DNA from: Micromonospora coerulea
GTDB taxonomy: Bacteria > Actinomycetota > Actinomycetes > Mycobacteriales > Micromonosporaceae
DNA: 64,000 nucleotides
NCBI RefSeq assembly: GCF_016598485.1
Contig: NZ_JAEMUW010000009.1
Span: 62,001 to 126,000 of the forward strand
Direction: 5' to 3'
How positions within the stretch are numbered: position 1 is the first letter of the stretch; each line of letters opens with the position of its first letter. Of the stretch, positions 49,024 through 57,955 are shown piece after piece. Made by a program: the position numbers and the translations under genes. The notes under the pieces were generated by a model. The model made no database searches. It saw only the letters and a program-made list of their open reading frames with translations, and was not told the DNA's origin.

Positions 49024-51954
49024 TCAGCTCGCGGCCAACGACTGGCGGACCAGCTCGAGTGGATGCCGGGCGACCCGCTGCGTGCCGTGCCGGATCTGCT
49101 GACGGCAGGACACGCCGGTGGCAGCCACCACGGTGTCGGCCGGCTCCGCCCGGACGGCCGGAAAGAGCCGGTCGTTGCCCACCGCCATCGACAGCTCGTA
49201 GTGCTCGGACTCGAACCCGAACGAACCCGCCATCCCGCAGCATCCGGCGTCCAGCTCGACCACCTCGACGCCGGGAATGCGGCGCAGCAACGCCACGGTG
49301 GCGGCCGTACCGACCTCGGCCTTCTGATGGCAGTGCCCGTGGTAGAGGATGCGTCGGCCGGACAGCTCCGACTCGGCGAGCCGCAGCCGGCCGGAGTCGA
49401 TGGCCTCGACCAGCAGTTCCTCGACCTGACGCACCCGGCCGGAGACATCCCGCACGTCAGGGTCGTCGGGAAGCAGTTGCCGGTGTTCGTCGCGCAGGGT
49501 CAGGATGCACGAGGGCTCGCACCCGACGATCGGAGATCCGGGCGTCGACGAGCGGACCAACCTTCTGGCCAGCGACCCTGCCTTCCTTCTGGCGTCGTCG
49601 AGCAGGCCCTTGGAGAAGCTGGCGCGACCGCAACATCCCCCGCTCTCCAGCCGGACCGTCCAGCCGGCGGCTTCCAGCAGCTCCACCGCTGCCCGACCGA
49701 TTCCCGGCTCCGTGAAGGTGGTGAAGGAGTCGGCGAGCAGGGTCACCTCGCCCAGCAGTGCCGTCCCGTCCACCGAGCGGGCGTGGCGGCGGAACCAGCG
49801 GACGAGGTTGCGCCGTTGGAAGGCGGGCAGCGGACGGTTCGGCGTGATGCCGGCGGCTCGGTCCATCAGCCCGCGCAGCGGCCGGACACGGCCGGGCAGG
49901 TTGGACAGCGGCGCCACGGCCGAGCCAAGGCGGTTGAGCAGCCGGATGGCGCCGAAGAGCCGCGAGCGCAGCGGTACGCCGTGGACGTCGTGGTGATGTG
50001 CGAGGGCCTCGGCCTTGAGCGACGCCATGTCCACCCCGAGCGGACACTCGCTCTTGCACGCCTTGCACATCAGGCACAGGTCGAGGATCTCGTGCAGCCG
50101 CTCGTCACCGAGCGCCGCCGCGGGGTCCGGCTCGGAGAGCGCCTTGACCAGTGCGTTCGCCCGTCCCCGGGTGGCGTGCTCCTCCTGCCGCGTCGCCATG
50201 TACGACGGACACATGGCACCGGTCTCGCTCTTGCGGCACAGCCCGATGTTCATGCACCGGTCCGCGGCCCCCCGCATGCCCCCGACAACGTCGAAGGTCA
50301 ACCGCGTCCTGATCGGCGGCGCCGCGGGGAGCGCGGCGTCACGCAGGTTCTCGGTCATCGACGGGGCGTCGACGATCTTGCCCGGGTTCATGAGATTCTC
50401 CGGGTCGAAGATGCCCTTGACGGTTTGCATCGCCTCGTACAGCTCTTCGCCGAAGATCTCCCGGTTGAACTCGCTGCGAACCAGGCCGTCGCCGTGCTCG
50501 CTGGAGTTGACCCCGCCGTACTCCCGGACAAGATCCTTGATCTCCTCCGCGACCGCGCGCATCGCACGGACCTGCTCGGGTCTGCTGACGTCCACGAACG
50601 GCCGGATGTGCAGGCAACCGACCGAGCAGTGCCCGTAGAAGCCGGCTTGGAGGCCGTGTCGGTCGAGTACCTCGCGGAAGCGTCTGGTGTAGTCGGCGAG
50701 GTGCTTTGGGTCGACCGCGGTGTCCTCGACGAACGCGAGCGGACGTCGGGTCCCGCTGCCGGCGGCCATCAGCAGGCCGAGGCTGGACTTGCGCACCTTG
50801 AGCAACGGGGCCTGCTGCTGGGCCGTCTCGGCGCGCAGCGTGTGATACCCGTGGCCATGCCTGCTCCACAGCGCGGCCAGGCGATCGAGCTGACCGACGA
50901 GTTGGCGCTCGTCGTCCCCGCTGAAGGAGACGAAGAGCAGCGCCTCGGGGTCGCCTTCGAGGGTCCGCCCGAGGTCGGCGTACTCGATCTTCTGTCGGGA
51001 CAGGTCGAGGATGGTGCGGTCCATCATCTCGACCGCCGCCGGGTCGCAGGCCAGGGCGTCCTCGGTCGCCTCGATGGCGCCGAGGACCGACGTGAAGTGG
51101 CCGACCGCGATCACCGTCCGGCGTGGCTTGGGCACGAGGTCCACGAGGGCCTCGGTCGCGATCACGAGGGTTCCCTCCGACCCGACGACGAACGGGGCGA
51201 GGTTGAACGACGGGTCGCCGGCGAGCCGGTCCAGGCGGTAGCCGCAGGCCCGTCGCCAGTACGCCGGGAAGTCCTTCGAGATGGCGCCCGCATACGTCTC
51301 CAGCAGGTGCGGCAACTGCCGGTAGAGGCTCCCCTCCAGCGTCCGCAGGGCGGCGCGACGGGTCCGCTCCGCCGGATCCAGCGGGGCGAAGCGGGCCCGG
51401 GAGGCGTCGGCGAGCACGACGTCGAGTTCGCGGATGTGATCGATCGTCATCCCGTAGCGGACGGACCCGCTGCCGGCGGAGTTGTTGCCGAGCATCCCAC
51501 CGATGGTCGCGCGGTTGCTGGTGGACGTGTCCGGGCCGAACGTCAGGTCGTGCGCGGCGGCCGCACGGTTGAGCTGGTCCTGCACGACTCCGGGTTGCAC
51601 CCGGGCCAGCCGGGCGTCCGCGTCGATGTCCAGGATGCGGTGCATGTGCCGGGACAGGTCGAGCACCAGGCCGGGGCCGATCGTCTGCCCGGCGAGGCTC
51701 GTGCCACCGCCGCGCGGGACCACCGGTACGCCGTACCTCCCGGCCAGTGAGACGGCGGCCGCGACGTCGTCCGCGTGCCGCGGGAATACCACGCCGATCG
51801 GTTGGATCGCGTACATGCTCGCGTCCCGGGAGAACAGGTGGCGGGTGTACGCGTCGAAGCCGGTCTCGCCGTCGAGGGCGCGCTCGAGGTCCCGGGCAAG
51901 GTCCCGGCCGGGCTCCTCGACGTCCCGGTCGACGCGATCGTCACTGATGGTCAT
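49024..51954 (-). CDS. FAD-linked oxidase with Fe-S domain (glycolate/D-lactate dehydrogenase type)
   Basis: This 976-residue protein joins an FAD-binding PCMH/VAO domain with a C-terminal iron-sulfur and CCG domain, the plan of D-lactate and glycolate dehydrogenases fused into one chain. The FAD part has VPRGGGTSLAGQTIGPGLVLDLSRHM and NNSAGSGSVRYGMTIDHI; the 4Fe-4S binding motif is CLMCKACKSECPLGVDM; CCG motifs are ESGGCCGRAS and ELDAGCCGMAGSFGFE. It would pass electrons from a 2-hydroxyacid to the membrane quinone pool. It lies between malate synthase and a glyoxylate aminotransferase, so production of glyoxylate from glycolate is likely. The start at 51954 begins MTISDDRVD. Confidence 0.9.
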   Translation of the reverse strand: MTISDDRVDRDVEEPGRDLARDLERALDGETGFDAYTRHLFSRDASMYAIQPIGVVFPRHADDVAAAVSLAGRYGVPVVPRGGGTSLAGQTIGPGLVLDLSRHMHRILDIDADARLARVQPGVVQDQLNRAAAAHDLTFGPDTSTSNRATIGGMLGNNSAGSGSVRYGMTIDHIRELDVVLADASRARFAPLDPAERTRRAALRTLEGSLYRQLPHLLETYAGAISKDFPAYWRRACGYRLDRLAGDPSFNLAPFVVGSEGTLVIATEALVDLVPKPRRTVIAVGHFTSVLGAIEATEDALACDPAAVEMMDRTILDLSRQKIEYADLGRTLEGDPEALLFVSFSGDDERQLVGQLDRLAALWSRHGHGYHTLRAETAQQQAPLLKVRKSSLGLLMAAGSGTRRPLAFVEDTAVDPKHLADYTRRFREVLDRHGLQAGFYGHCSVGCLHIRPFVDVSRPEQVRAMRAVAEEIKDLVREYGGVNSSEHGDGLVRSEFNREIFGEELYEAMQTVKGIFDPENLMNPGKIVDAPSMTENLRDAALPAAPPIRTRLTFDVVGGMRGAADRCMNIGLCRKSETGAMCPSYMATRQEEHATRGRANALVKALSEPDPAAALGDERLHEILDLCLMCKACKSECPLGVDMASLKAEALAHHHDVHGVPLRSRLFGAIRLLNRLGSAVAPLSNLPGRVRPLRGLMDRAAGITPNRPLPAFQRRNLVRWFRRHARSVDGTALLGEVTLLADSFTTFTEPGIGRAAVELLEAAGWTVRLESGGCCGRASFSKGLLDDARRKAGSLARRLVRSSTPGSPIVGCEPSCILTLRDEHRQLLPDDPDVRDVSGRVRQVEELLVEAIDSGRLRLAESELSGRRILYHGHCHQKAEVGTAATVALLRRIPGVEVVELDAGCCGMAGSFGFESEHYELSMAVGNDRLFPAVRAEPADTVVAATGVSCRQQIRHGTQRVARHPLELVRQSLAAS

Positions 51955-52003
51955 GCTTACTGGCCTCCTCTGTGGACCGGACGAGGGCGAGATCCGGGGC
52001 GGC

Positions 52004-53167
52004 TCAGGGGCGTTGCAGGCGGTCGAGGGCCGCGTTGATCCCGGTGGTGTCGATCGGAACCCCGGCGGCGACGAGGCCCAGCTGGACACCGGCGAGGGTG
52101 CCCGCGAGCATCAGGTCGTTGAAGTCACCCAGATGGCCGATCCGGAAGATCCGTCCGGCGAGCTTGCCGAGACCGGCGCCCAGCGACATGTTGTACCGGT
52201 CCAGGATGACGGCACGGATCTTGTCGGCGTCGTACCCGTCGGGGACGACGACGCCGGTCAGCGATCCCGAATGCTCGCGCTCGTCCGCGCAGAGCACCTC
52301 GAGGCCCCAGCCGCGGACCGCCAGTCGGGTCGCCTCGGCGTGCCGCTGGTGGCGGGCGTACACGTTGGCCAGGCCTTCCTCGTCGAGCATGCGCAGCGCC
52401 TCCCGCAGCCCGTAGAGCAGGTTGGTGGCCGGCGTGTAGGGGAAGAAGCCGCGCTTGTTGGCCTCGATGATCGGCTGCCAGTCCCAGAACGACCGGTGCA
52501 GCCGCCCGCTCTTCGACGCGTCCAGTGCCTTCTGGCTGACCGCGTTGAAGCTGAGCCCGGGCGGCAGCATCAGCCCCTTCTGGGAGCCGGCCACCGTGAC
52601 GTCGACGCCCCACGCGTCGTGCTGGTACTCGATGGATCCCAGCGACGAGATGGTGTCGACGAGCAGCAGTGCCGGGTGGCCGGTCGAGTCGATCGCCTTC
52701 CGCACCTCGGCGACCCGGCTCGTCACGCCGGTCGAGGTCTCGTTGTGTACGACCAGGACGGCCTTGATGCGGTGGCCGGTGTCGTCGCGCAGCTTGTCGG
52801 CGACCGTCTGCGGGTCGACGCCGTGCCGCCAGTCGCCGGGCACGAGGTCGACCTCGAGGTCGAGTCTGCGCGCCATCTCCTGCCACAACGTCGCGAAGTG
52901 GCCCGTCTCGAAGCACACCACGCGGTCCCCGGGGCTGAGGGTGTTGACCAGGGCAGCCTCCCAGGCGCCGGTGCCCGACGCCGGATAGATGACGACGGGC
53001 TGCGTGGTGCCGAAGACCGGCTTGACGGCCTCGAGCACCTCCAGTGCGAGCTCGGCGAACTGGGGGCCGCGGTGGTCGATGGTGGGCGCGGCCATGGCGC
53101 GTAGCACCCGGTCCGGCGTGTTGGTGGGGCCCGGGATCTGGAGGAAGTGACGGCCGGTGGGGGTCAT
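52004..53167 (-). CDS. PLP-dependent class V aminotransferase (glyoxylate aminotransferase type)
   Basis: This 387-residue enzyme resembles alanine/serine-glyoxylate aminotransferases. It begins FLQIPGPTNTPDRVLRAMAAPTIDHRGPQFAEL, binds PLP through Lys in VAGSQKGLMLPPGLSF, and has the VDTISSLGSIEYQHDAWGVDV segment. It interconverts glyoxylate and glycine. It is followed by the FAD/Fe-S gene after 49 bases on the same strand, forming an operon, and shares its upstream region with the MatC-like gene, including IclR-type palindromes. Confidence 0.92.
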   Translation of the reverse strand: MTPTGRHFLQIPGPTNTPDRVLRAMAAPTIDHRGPQFAELALEVLEAVKPVFGTTQPVVIYPASGTGAWEAALVNTLSPGDRVVCFETGHFATLWQEMARRLDLEVDLVPGDWRHGVDPQTVADKLRDDTGHRIKAVLVVHNETSTGVTSRVAEVRKAIDSTGHPALLLVDTISSLGSIEYQHDAWGVDVTVAGSQKGLMLPPGLSFNAVSQKALDASKSGRLHRSFWDWQPIIEANKRGFFPYTPATNLLYGLREALRMLDEEGLANVYARHQRHAEATRLAVRGWGLEVLCADEREHSGSLTGVVVPDGYDADKIRAVILDRYNMSLGAGLGKLAGRIFRIGHLGDFNDLMLAGTLAGVQLGLVAAGVPIDTTGINAALDRLQRP

Positions 53168-53193
53168 ACCGAGGCTGCCTCTCAGGTAACAAA

Positions 53194-53395
53194 GTCCGCC
53201 ATGCGGAAGTTGTCTACCGCATAACGGAGACCGTATCAACGAACGGCCGGGAGAGCGCAAGCATCCGACCGTCCGGCGGACCGCCGCGGTCTGTCCCGGC
53301 TGGACGGTTCACGGGCCGACCGGTCGGTGGTCTTGACGGTCGATGTGACATAGCACATACTCCCGAGAACGAAATTTGATTTTCGCATTGCGGAA
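53194..53395. promoter_or_regulatory. Cluster of IclR-type operators in the aminotransferase/MatC control region
   Basis: GTCCGCCATGCGGAA (53194-53208), TACCGCATAACGGAG (53215-53229) and TTTCGCATTGCGGAA (53381-53395) match the motif in front of malate synthase. The first two are next to the aminotransferase start, the last is on the MatC side. A TTGTCTA half-site at 53210 recalls the GntR operator. The remaining bases between 53168 and 53625 contain no gene that I can support. Confidence 0.6.
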
Positions 53396-53625
53396 ACAGG
53401 TCCGTGTTATGCGGTCCGTGCCGCGGCGGGTGCAGCCCCCGGTTCCCGCCACTGGTACGCGTCCGTCCAGATGTCGTCTCCGCCCGTCCAAGCGGGACGG
53501 ACATCTGCCAGCTCGATTCCGAGGGAGGCAGACGGCACACCGCCGGAAGAAGACCGAGTTGCCGGCTGGCACGGCTCCTGCCCCACCATCCCGCTGACCT
53601 CCGACCCCTCACCCGGGAGGCTCCC

Positions 53626-55149
53626 ATGTCGGTAGAGCTCGTCTCGATCCTCGTCCTAGCCCTCATCTTCGTGATAGCCACGATCCGACCGGTGAACCTC
53701 GGCGCGCTCGCGATCGTCGCCGCCTTCATCGTCGGCATCTCTGTCCTCGACGGAGAGGACCTCGGCGAGAAGACCGATGCCGTCTTCGCCGGTTTCCCTG
53801 GTGATCTGTTCGTCATCCTCGTCGGCGTCACGTACCTGTTCGCCATCGCGAAGGCCAACGGCACGGTCGACTGGCTCATCCAGACCGCGGTCCGACTGGT
53901 CGGCGGCCGGGTCGGCCTGATCCCGTGGATCATGTTCCTGGTGACCGCCTGCCTCACCGCGATCGGGGCCGTGGTCCCGGCGGCGGTGGCGATCATCGCC
54001 CCGATCGGCTTGGGCTTCGCGAGGCGGTACAAGATCAACCCGCTCATGATGGGCCTGCTGATCATCAACGGGGCCAGTGCCGGCGGCTTCTCGCCGATCA
54101 GCATCTTCGGCAGCATCACCAACGGTGTGGTCGAGAAGGCGGGGCTGCCGGGCAACCCGACCCTGCTCTTCCTGGCCTCGTTCCTCGTCAACCTCGCCAT
54201 CAGCCTGGTCGCGTACTTCATGTGGGGCGGCCGCGAACTGCTCACCCGCCGGGCCCTCGACACCGGCACCGGCACCATCGACGAAGCGGACCTGGTCAGC
54301 GCCACCCGCACCGGTACGACGAGGGACCGGCGCGCGGAGCCGGCCTCCGACCCCGCCACGGAGGGAGCCTCGGACTCCGGCGTCAGCCTCGCCGACGAAG
54401 ACGCTGCCGGCGCCCGTCCGGCCGGCGGCGCCGTCGCGGTCGCCGCGGGGTCGGCCCCTTCGCCCGTGCCCGCCCAGGCGACCAGGTCGTCGGGTGGAGC
54501 CGCCACCACCACCACGACCGTGCCGGCCGAGGCGGAGGCGCCGCTCAGGCTGGACCGGGACCGGATCATGACGGTGATCGGGCTGCTGGGCCTCGCCGTC
54601 GCCGCGCTCTTCTTCGACCTCAACGTCGGCATGGTCGCCGTCACCGTGGCCGCGATCCTCACCCTGCTCTCACCGGAGTCGGCCAAGAACGCCGTCAACC
54701 ACGTCGCCTGGCCCACCGTGCTGCTCGTCTGCGGCATCGTCATGTACGTCGGCGTCATGCAGAGCATCGGCACGATCGACTGGCTCGGTCAGGAGGTCGC
54801 CACCATCGGTGCCCCGTTGATGGCCGCACTCGTCATCTGCTTCATCGGCGGTGCCGTGTCCGCGTTCGCCTCGACGACCGGCATCCTCGGCGCCCTGATT
54901 CCGCTCGCCGTACCGTTCCTGACCGGCAGCAACGCCGTCGGGGCGGTCGGACTGATCACCGCTCTGGCGCTTTCGTCGTCCATCGTCGACTCGAGCCCGT
55001 ACTCGACGAGCGGTGCGCTCACCGTCGCCAACGCGACCGACGAACAGCGGGAGTACGTCTACAAGGGCCTCATGCGCTGGGGCTTCAGCATGGTGGTGGT
55101 CATCCCCATCGTCACGTGGCTCATCTTCGTCGTGCCCGGCTGGCTTTGA
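53626..55149 (+). CDS. MatC-like dicarboxylate transporter (SLC13/ArsB-type permease)
   Basis: This 507-residue membrane protein has two halves of about five helices each. The first half matches the MatC N-terminal domain (LVSILVLALIFVIATIRPVNLGALAIVAAFIVG, later GASAGGFSPISIFGSITNG), the second has FASTTGILGALIPLAVPFL and ALALSSSIVDSSPYSTSGAL. Malonate, succinate or another dicarboxylate is the probable substrate. Between the halves lies a low-complexity hydrophilic linker of about 85 residues (ending TTTTTVPAEAEAPL), longer than usual. The ATG follows GGGAGG. A strong hairpin follows the stop. Confidence 0.88.
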   Translation: MSVELVSILVLALIFVIATIRPVNLGALAIVAAFIVGISVLDGEDLGEKTDAVFAGFPGDLFVILVGVTYLFAIAKANGTVDWLIQTAVRLVGGRVGLIPWIMFLVTACLTAIGAVVPAAVAIIAPIGLGFARRYKINPLMMGLLIINGASAGGFSPISIFGSITNGVVEKAGLPGNPTLLFLASFLVNLAISLVAYFMWGGRELLTRRALDTGTGTIDEADLVSATRTGTTRDRRAEPASDPATEGASDSGVSLADEDAAGARPAGGAVAVAAGSAPSPVPAQATRSSGGAATTTTTVPAEAEAPLRLDRDRIMTVIGLLGLAVAALFFDLNVGMVAVTVAAILTLLSPESAKNAVNHVAWPTVLLVCGIVMYVGVMQSIGTIDWLGQEVATIGAPLMAALVICFIGGAVSAFASTTGILGALIPLAVPFLTGSNAVGAVGLITALALSSSIVDSSPYSTSGALTVANATDEQREYVYKGLMRWGFSMVVVIPIVTWLIFVVPGWL

Positions 55150-55199
55150 TCCGCACCCGGCGCAACTCGGCGATCTGCCGACGGCCGGCCTGACGGGGC

Positions 55200-55234
55200 A
55201 GCGGGGAGGGACGGGCGGTCCGTCCCTCCCCGCT
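55200..55234 (+). terminator. Perfect 15-bp stem terminator after the MatC-like gene
   Basis: AGCGGGGAGGGACGG and CCGTCCCTCCCCGCT pair without mismatch around a five-base loop. The hairpin begins 50 bases after the stop at 55149 and ends 60 bases before the next start. Confidence 0.75.
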
Positions 55235-55293
55235 CCCGATGCCGGCCGAGGGCGGTGAAAGCCGGTCGCCGCAGACCCGACGAAGGACTCGAC

Positions 55294-56049
55294 GTGTACG
55301 ACGAGCAACTGGTGAGGGCCTTTGCCGAGGCGAGACTGAACGGCGGTGCCGGCCCCGGCGCGACCGCCGCCACTCAGGACGTCTACGAGGCACTGGGCCT
55401 GCAGCTGGCCGTGCTCGACCGGCTGGTGGCCGCAGGCGAGCGACTGGCCGGCTGGAAGGTGGGACTCACCTCCGGCCCACGTCGAGATGTGATGGGGAAG
55501 GGCTTCCGGCCGTTCGGTTATCTCCTGCAGAGCCGTACGCTCTCCTCCGGGGACGTGCTCGGGCATGACCGGATCAGGTCGTGCTACCTGGAGCCGGAGC
55601 TGTGCCTCGTGCTCGGCGCGCCGTTGCGCGGCGACCACATCGATTCGGCGGCCGCGAGGTCCGCCGTGCGGGCGGTCGCGCCGGCGTTCGAACTGAACGA
55701 ACGCCGGCTGAGTGCGCAGGCGGACGACCCGACAACCATTGCCGACGGCCTGGGCAACTGGGGCATCGTGGTCGGCCCGGAGGCGCCCGTGCGGTCCGCC
55801 CTCACCGCGACCACGGTCGGACTGTGGCGCGACGACGCCCTGGTCGCCACCCGGACCCCCGGTGATGCCATGGACGACCCGTTCCTGTCGCTGTCGCGCC
55901 TCTGCGCGCTGCTGCACCGCTACGGCCGCGGGCTCGAAGCCGGCCAACGGGTGATCACGGGATCGTTCTGCAACCAGAGCGCGCATGGTCCGGGCACCTG
56001 GCGTGCCGTCTTTTCGGGCATCGGAGACGTGACAGTGCGGTTCGCCTGA
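55294..56049 (+). CDS. 2-keto-4-pentenoate hydratase/FAH-family protein
   Basis: This protein of about 251 residues belongs to the fumarylacetoacetase C-terminal fold used by 2-hydroxypenta-2,4-dienoate hydratases and related decarboxylases. Family marks are GWKVGLTSGP, FGYLL, ELCLVLGAPLRGD with metal-binding Glu, VAPAFELNER, ADGLGNWGIVVGP and PGDAMDDPFLSLSRL. It would act on a 2-keto acid. The GTG at 55294 has AAGGA upstream; a GTG at 55255 would add 13 residues. A terminator separates it from matC, so it has its own promoter. Confidence 0.82.
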   Translation: MYDEQLVRAFAEARLNGGAGPGATAATQDVYEALGLQLAVLDRLVAAGERLAGWKVGLTSGPRRDVMGKGFRPFGYLLQSRTLSSGDVLGHDRIRSCYLEPELCLVLGAPLRGDHIDSAAARSAVRAVAPAFELNERRLSAQADDPTTIADGLGNWGIVVGPEAPVRSALTATTVGLWRDDALVATRTPGDAMDDPFLSLSRLCALLHRYGRGLEAGQRVITGSFCNQSAHGPGTWRAVFSGIGDVTVRFA

Positions 56050-56098
56050 CCCGTCGATCGTGCGGTGCTCAACCATCGCTCTGATCCACGTCCGGCCA

Positions 56099-56190
56099 CG
56101 CCATCGGGTCTTCTGCGACCTGCTGATGCCCGGCGGCCGGCGCTGCCTGCTCCGCGGCGACCACGACGGCCAGGGCCTCCGGCATTTCCG
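56099..56190 (+). pseudogene. Second remnant of the Cys/His small-protein gene
   Basis: Translation gives RHRVFCDLLMPGGRRCLLRGDHDGQG, colinear with the C-terminal part of the proteins at 15435 and 22695. Two cysteines and the His are kept, but the last cysteine is replaced (Gln-Gly) and the basic tail is changed. The N-terminal 50 residues are absent. The rest of 56050-56480 contains no gene I can support. Confidence 0.65.
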
Positions 56191-56480
56191 CAGCGACCCG
56201 ACGCGAGCCGACACGCAGGCGACGGCCTCGGGGTCGACGGCGAGTGCGCGATACCGCAGCATTCCTCCTTCGAGGCGAGCCTGCACTCATCGACGAGACG
56301 GCCTGGCGGCGAGCCGATCGCCGGTGCCGTACGCGGCCCTCCTGGCCCGGGCCACCGGGCTGGGTTGGTTGCCCGGAGGTCACGGATAGTCACCTGCCGC
56401 AGGGACTCGTCACGGGCGTGAGGTGCCACCCGAACAACAGGTGCAGAGAAGGAGTCCCAGGTATTGCCCCGTCCGTAGGA

Positions 56481-56499
56481 TTGTCATACAGTCCGACAA
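56481..56499. promoter_or_regulatory. GntR-type operator upstream of the MHS transporter
   Basis: The inverted repeat TTGTC-ATACAGTCC-GACAA lies 73 bases before the ATG at 56572. The arms match the palindrome before the GntR gene at 62321. Regulation by that protein is inferred. Confidence 0.5.
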
Positions 56500-56571
56500 G
56501 CGCCTGTGAGGTGCATCTCTGACATGAGGGCGTAACACGGTGTTGTGATGGACGACTAGAAGGAGGCGGCC

Positions 56572-57927
56572 ATGGTGGCGGCGGTGGAGCAGGGCAAGCC
56601 ACGACGAATGGGACAAGTAGCCCTTGCTGTCGGCATCGGAAATTTCATGGAGTGGTACGACTTCGCGGTCTACGGCTTCTTCGCGGTCGTCATCGGTCAG
56701 TTGTTCTTCGTCGGAGACGATCCGGTTGTCGCGCTCCTCGCCTCTCTCGGGGTGTTCGCCGTCGGGTTCTTCTTCCGGCCACTCGGGGGCCTGATCCTGG
56801 GACCGATCGGTGACCGGTACGGACGGCGAGTCGCGCTCGCGATCTCGGTCCTGGCGATGGGCGCCGCCACGCTCGTCATCGGATTCCTGCCGACGTACTC
56901 GTCGATCGGGATCTGGGCCCCGGTGCTCCTCGTTCTGATGCGCTGTGTCCAGGGTCTGTCCGCCGGCGGTGAATGGACCGGCTCGGCCGCCTATCTCATC
57001 GAAGGGGCACCCAAGAACAAGCGGGCGCGGTACGGCAGCCTCATCTCGGCGACCGCCGCGCTGGCCACCCTCGTCGGCAGCATGCTCGCCCTCCTGCTCA
57101 ACAGCGTCCTGACCGACGCGCAGGTGGAGTCGTTCGGCTGGCGCATTCCGTTCTGGCTCGCCGCGCCGTTGGCCCTGGTGGGCCTGCTCATCCGGCTCCG
57201 ACTCGACGAGACACCGGTGTTCACCGAGCTGCAGGCGCAGGCGAAGGTGGCGAAGTCCCCGCTCAGCAAGGGCGCGAAGCGCAACCTCAAGGCCATCCTG
57301 CTGACGATCGCCTTTGCCGCCGTGCAGGGTCTCGGCTACTACTACCTGGCCACCTACGTGGTCAACCACCTCCAGGTATCCCTGAAGTTGCCCCGCTCCG
57401 AGGCGCTGTACCTGGCGGGCGCGGGCCTGCTGATGTACATGTGCATGTGCCCGCTGGCGGGCTGGCTCTCCGACCGGATGGGACGGCGTCGGCTCAACAT
57501 CATCGGCACAGTCGGCTACGTCCTGCTGCCGGTGCCGGTCTTCGCCATGATCGGGCTCGGCAACCCGGCGCTGACCATCTTCGGCCTGTTCCTGCTCGGT
57601 GCGGCGCAGTGCCTGGTGTCGGTGACCACGGTCGTGATGCTCGTCGAGCTGTTCCCCGCGTCCACCCGGTCTTCCAGCAGTGCGATCGGCTTCAACATCG
57701 CGCTCGCCTTCATCGCCGGACCGGGTCCGTACATCGGTGCGTGGCTCGCCAGCTCGCTCTCCTCGAGCGTGGCTCCCGCGTTCTACCAGGTGGCGGTTGC
57801 TCTCATCGCCTTGGTCGCCGTGGTCAAGTGGCTCCCGGAGAGCTCGAACAACGACCTGTCCGCCGAGGTCGTGAACTGGGATCGGAGCAACGCTGCTTCG
57901 GGAGCCGAGCCGGTTCTCGCGAACTGA
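56572..57927 (+). CDS. MHS-family MFS transporter
   Basis: This 451-residue proton symporter of the metabolite:H+ symporter family begins AVGIGNFMEWYDFAVYGFFAVVIGQLFF and has the conserved GPIGDRYGRRVALAISVLAMGAATLVIGFLPTYSSIGIWAPVLL and RCVQGLSAGGEWTGSAAYLIEGAP segments shared with alpha-ketoglutarate, proline/betaine and aromatic-acid permeases. It imports the substrate of the following operon. The ATG follows AAGGAGG. Confidence 0.92.
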   Translation: MVAAVEQGKPRRMGQVALAVGIGNFMEWYDFAVYGFFAVVIGQLFFVGDDPVVALLASLGVFAVGFFFRPLGGLILGPIGDRYGRRVALAISVLAMGAATLVIGFLPTYSSIGIWAPVLLVLMRCVQGLSAGGEWTGSAAYLIEGAPKNKRARYGSLISATAALATLVGSMLALLLNSVLTDAQVESFGWRIPFWLAAPLALVGLLIRLRLDETPVFTELQAQAKVAKSPLSKGAKRNLKAILLTIAFAAVQGLGYYYLATYVVNHLQVSLKLPRSEALYLAGAGLLMYMCMCPLAGWLSDRMGRRRLNIIGTVGYVLLPVPVFAMIGLGNPALTIFGLFLLGAAQCLVSVTTVVMLVELFPASTRSSSSAIGFNIALAFIAGPGPYIGAWLASSLSSSVAPAFYQVAVALIALVAVVKWLPESSNNDLSAEVVNWDRSNAASGAEPVLAN

Positions 57928-57955
57928 GCGCGGAGTGAGCAGACAGGGGAAGGTG

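Noticed and set aside
47127..51750. Long antisense frames over malate synthase (773 residues) and over the FAD/Fe-S gene (895 residues)
   Set aside because: Both are mirror frames of well-supported genes and show no domain.
53404..53625. Upstream extension of the MatC-like protein
   Set aside because: The open frame continues to 53404, but the region holds operator-like sites and the GGGAGG site fits the ATG at 53626.
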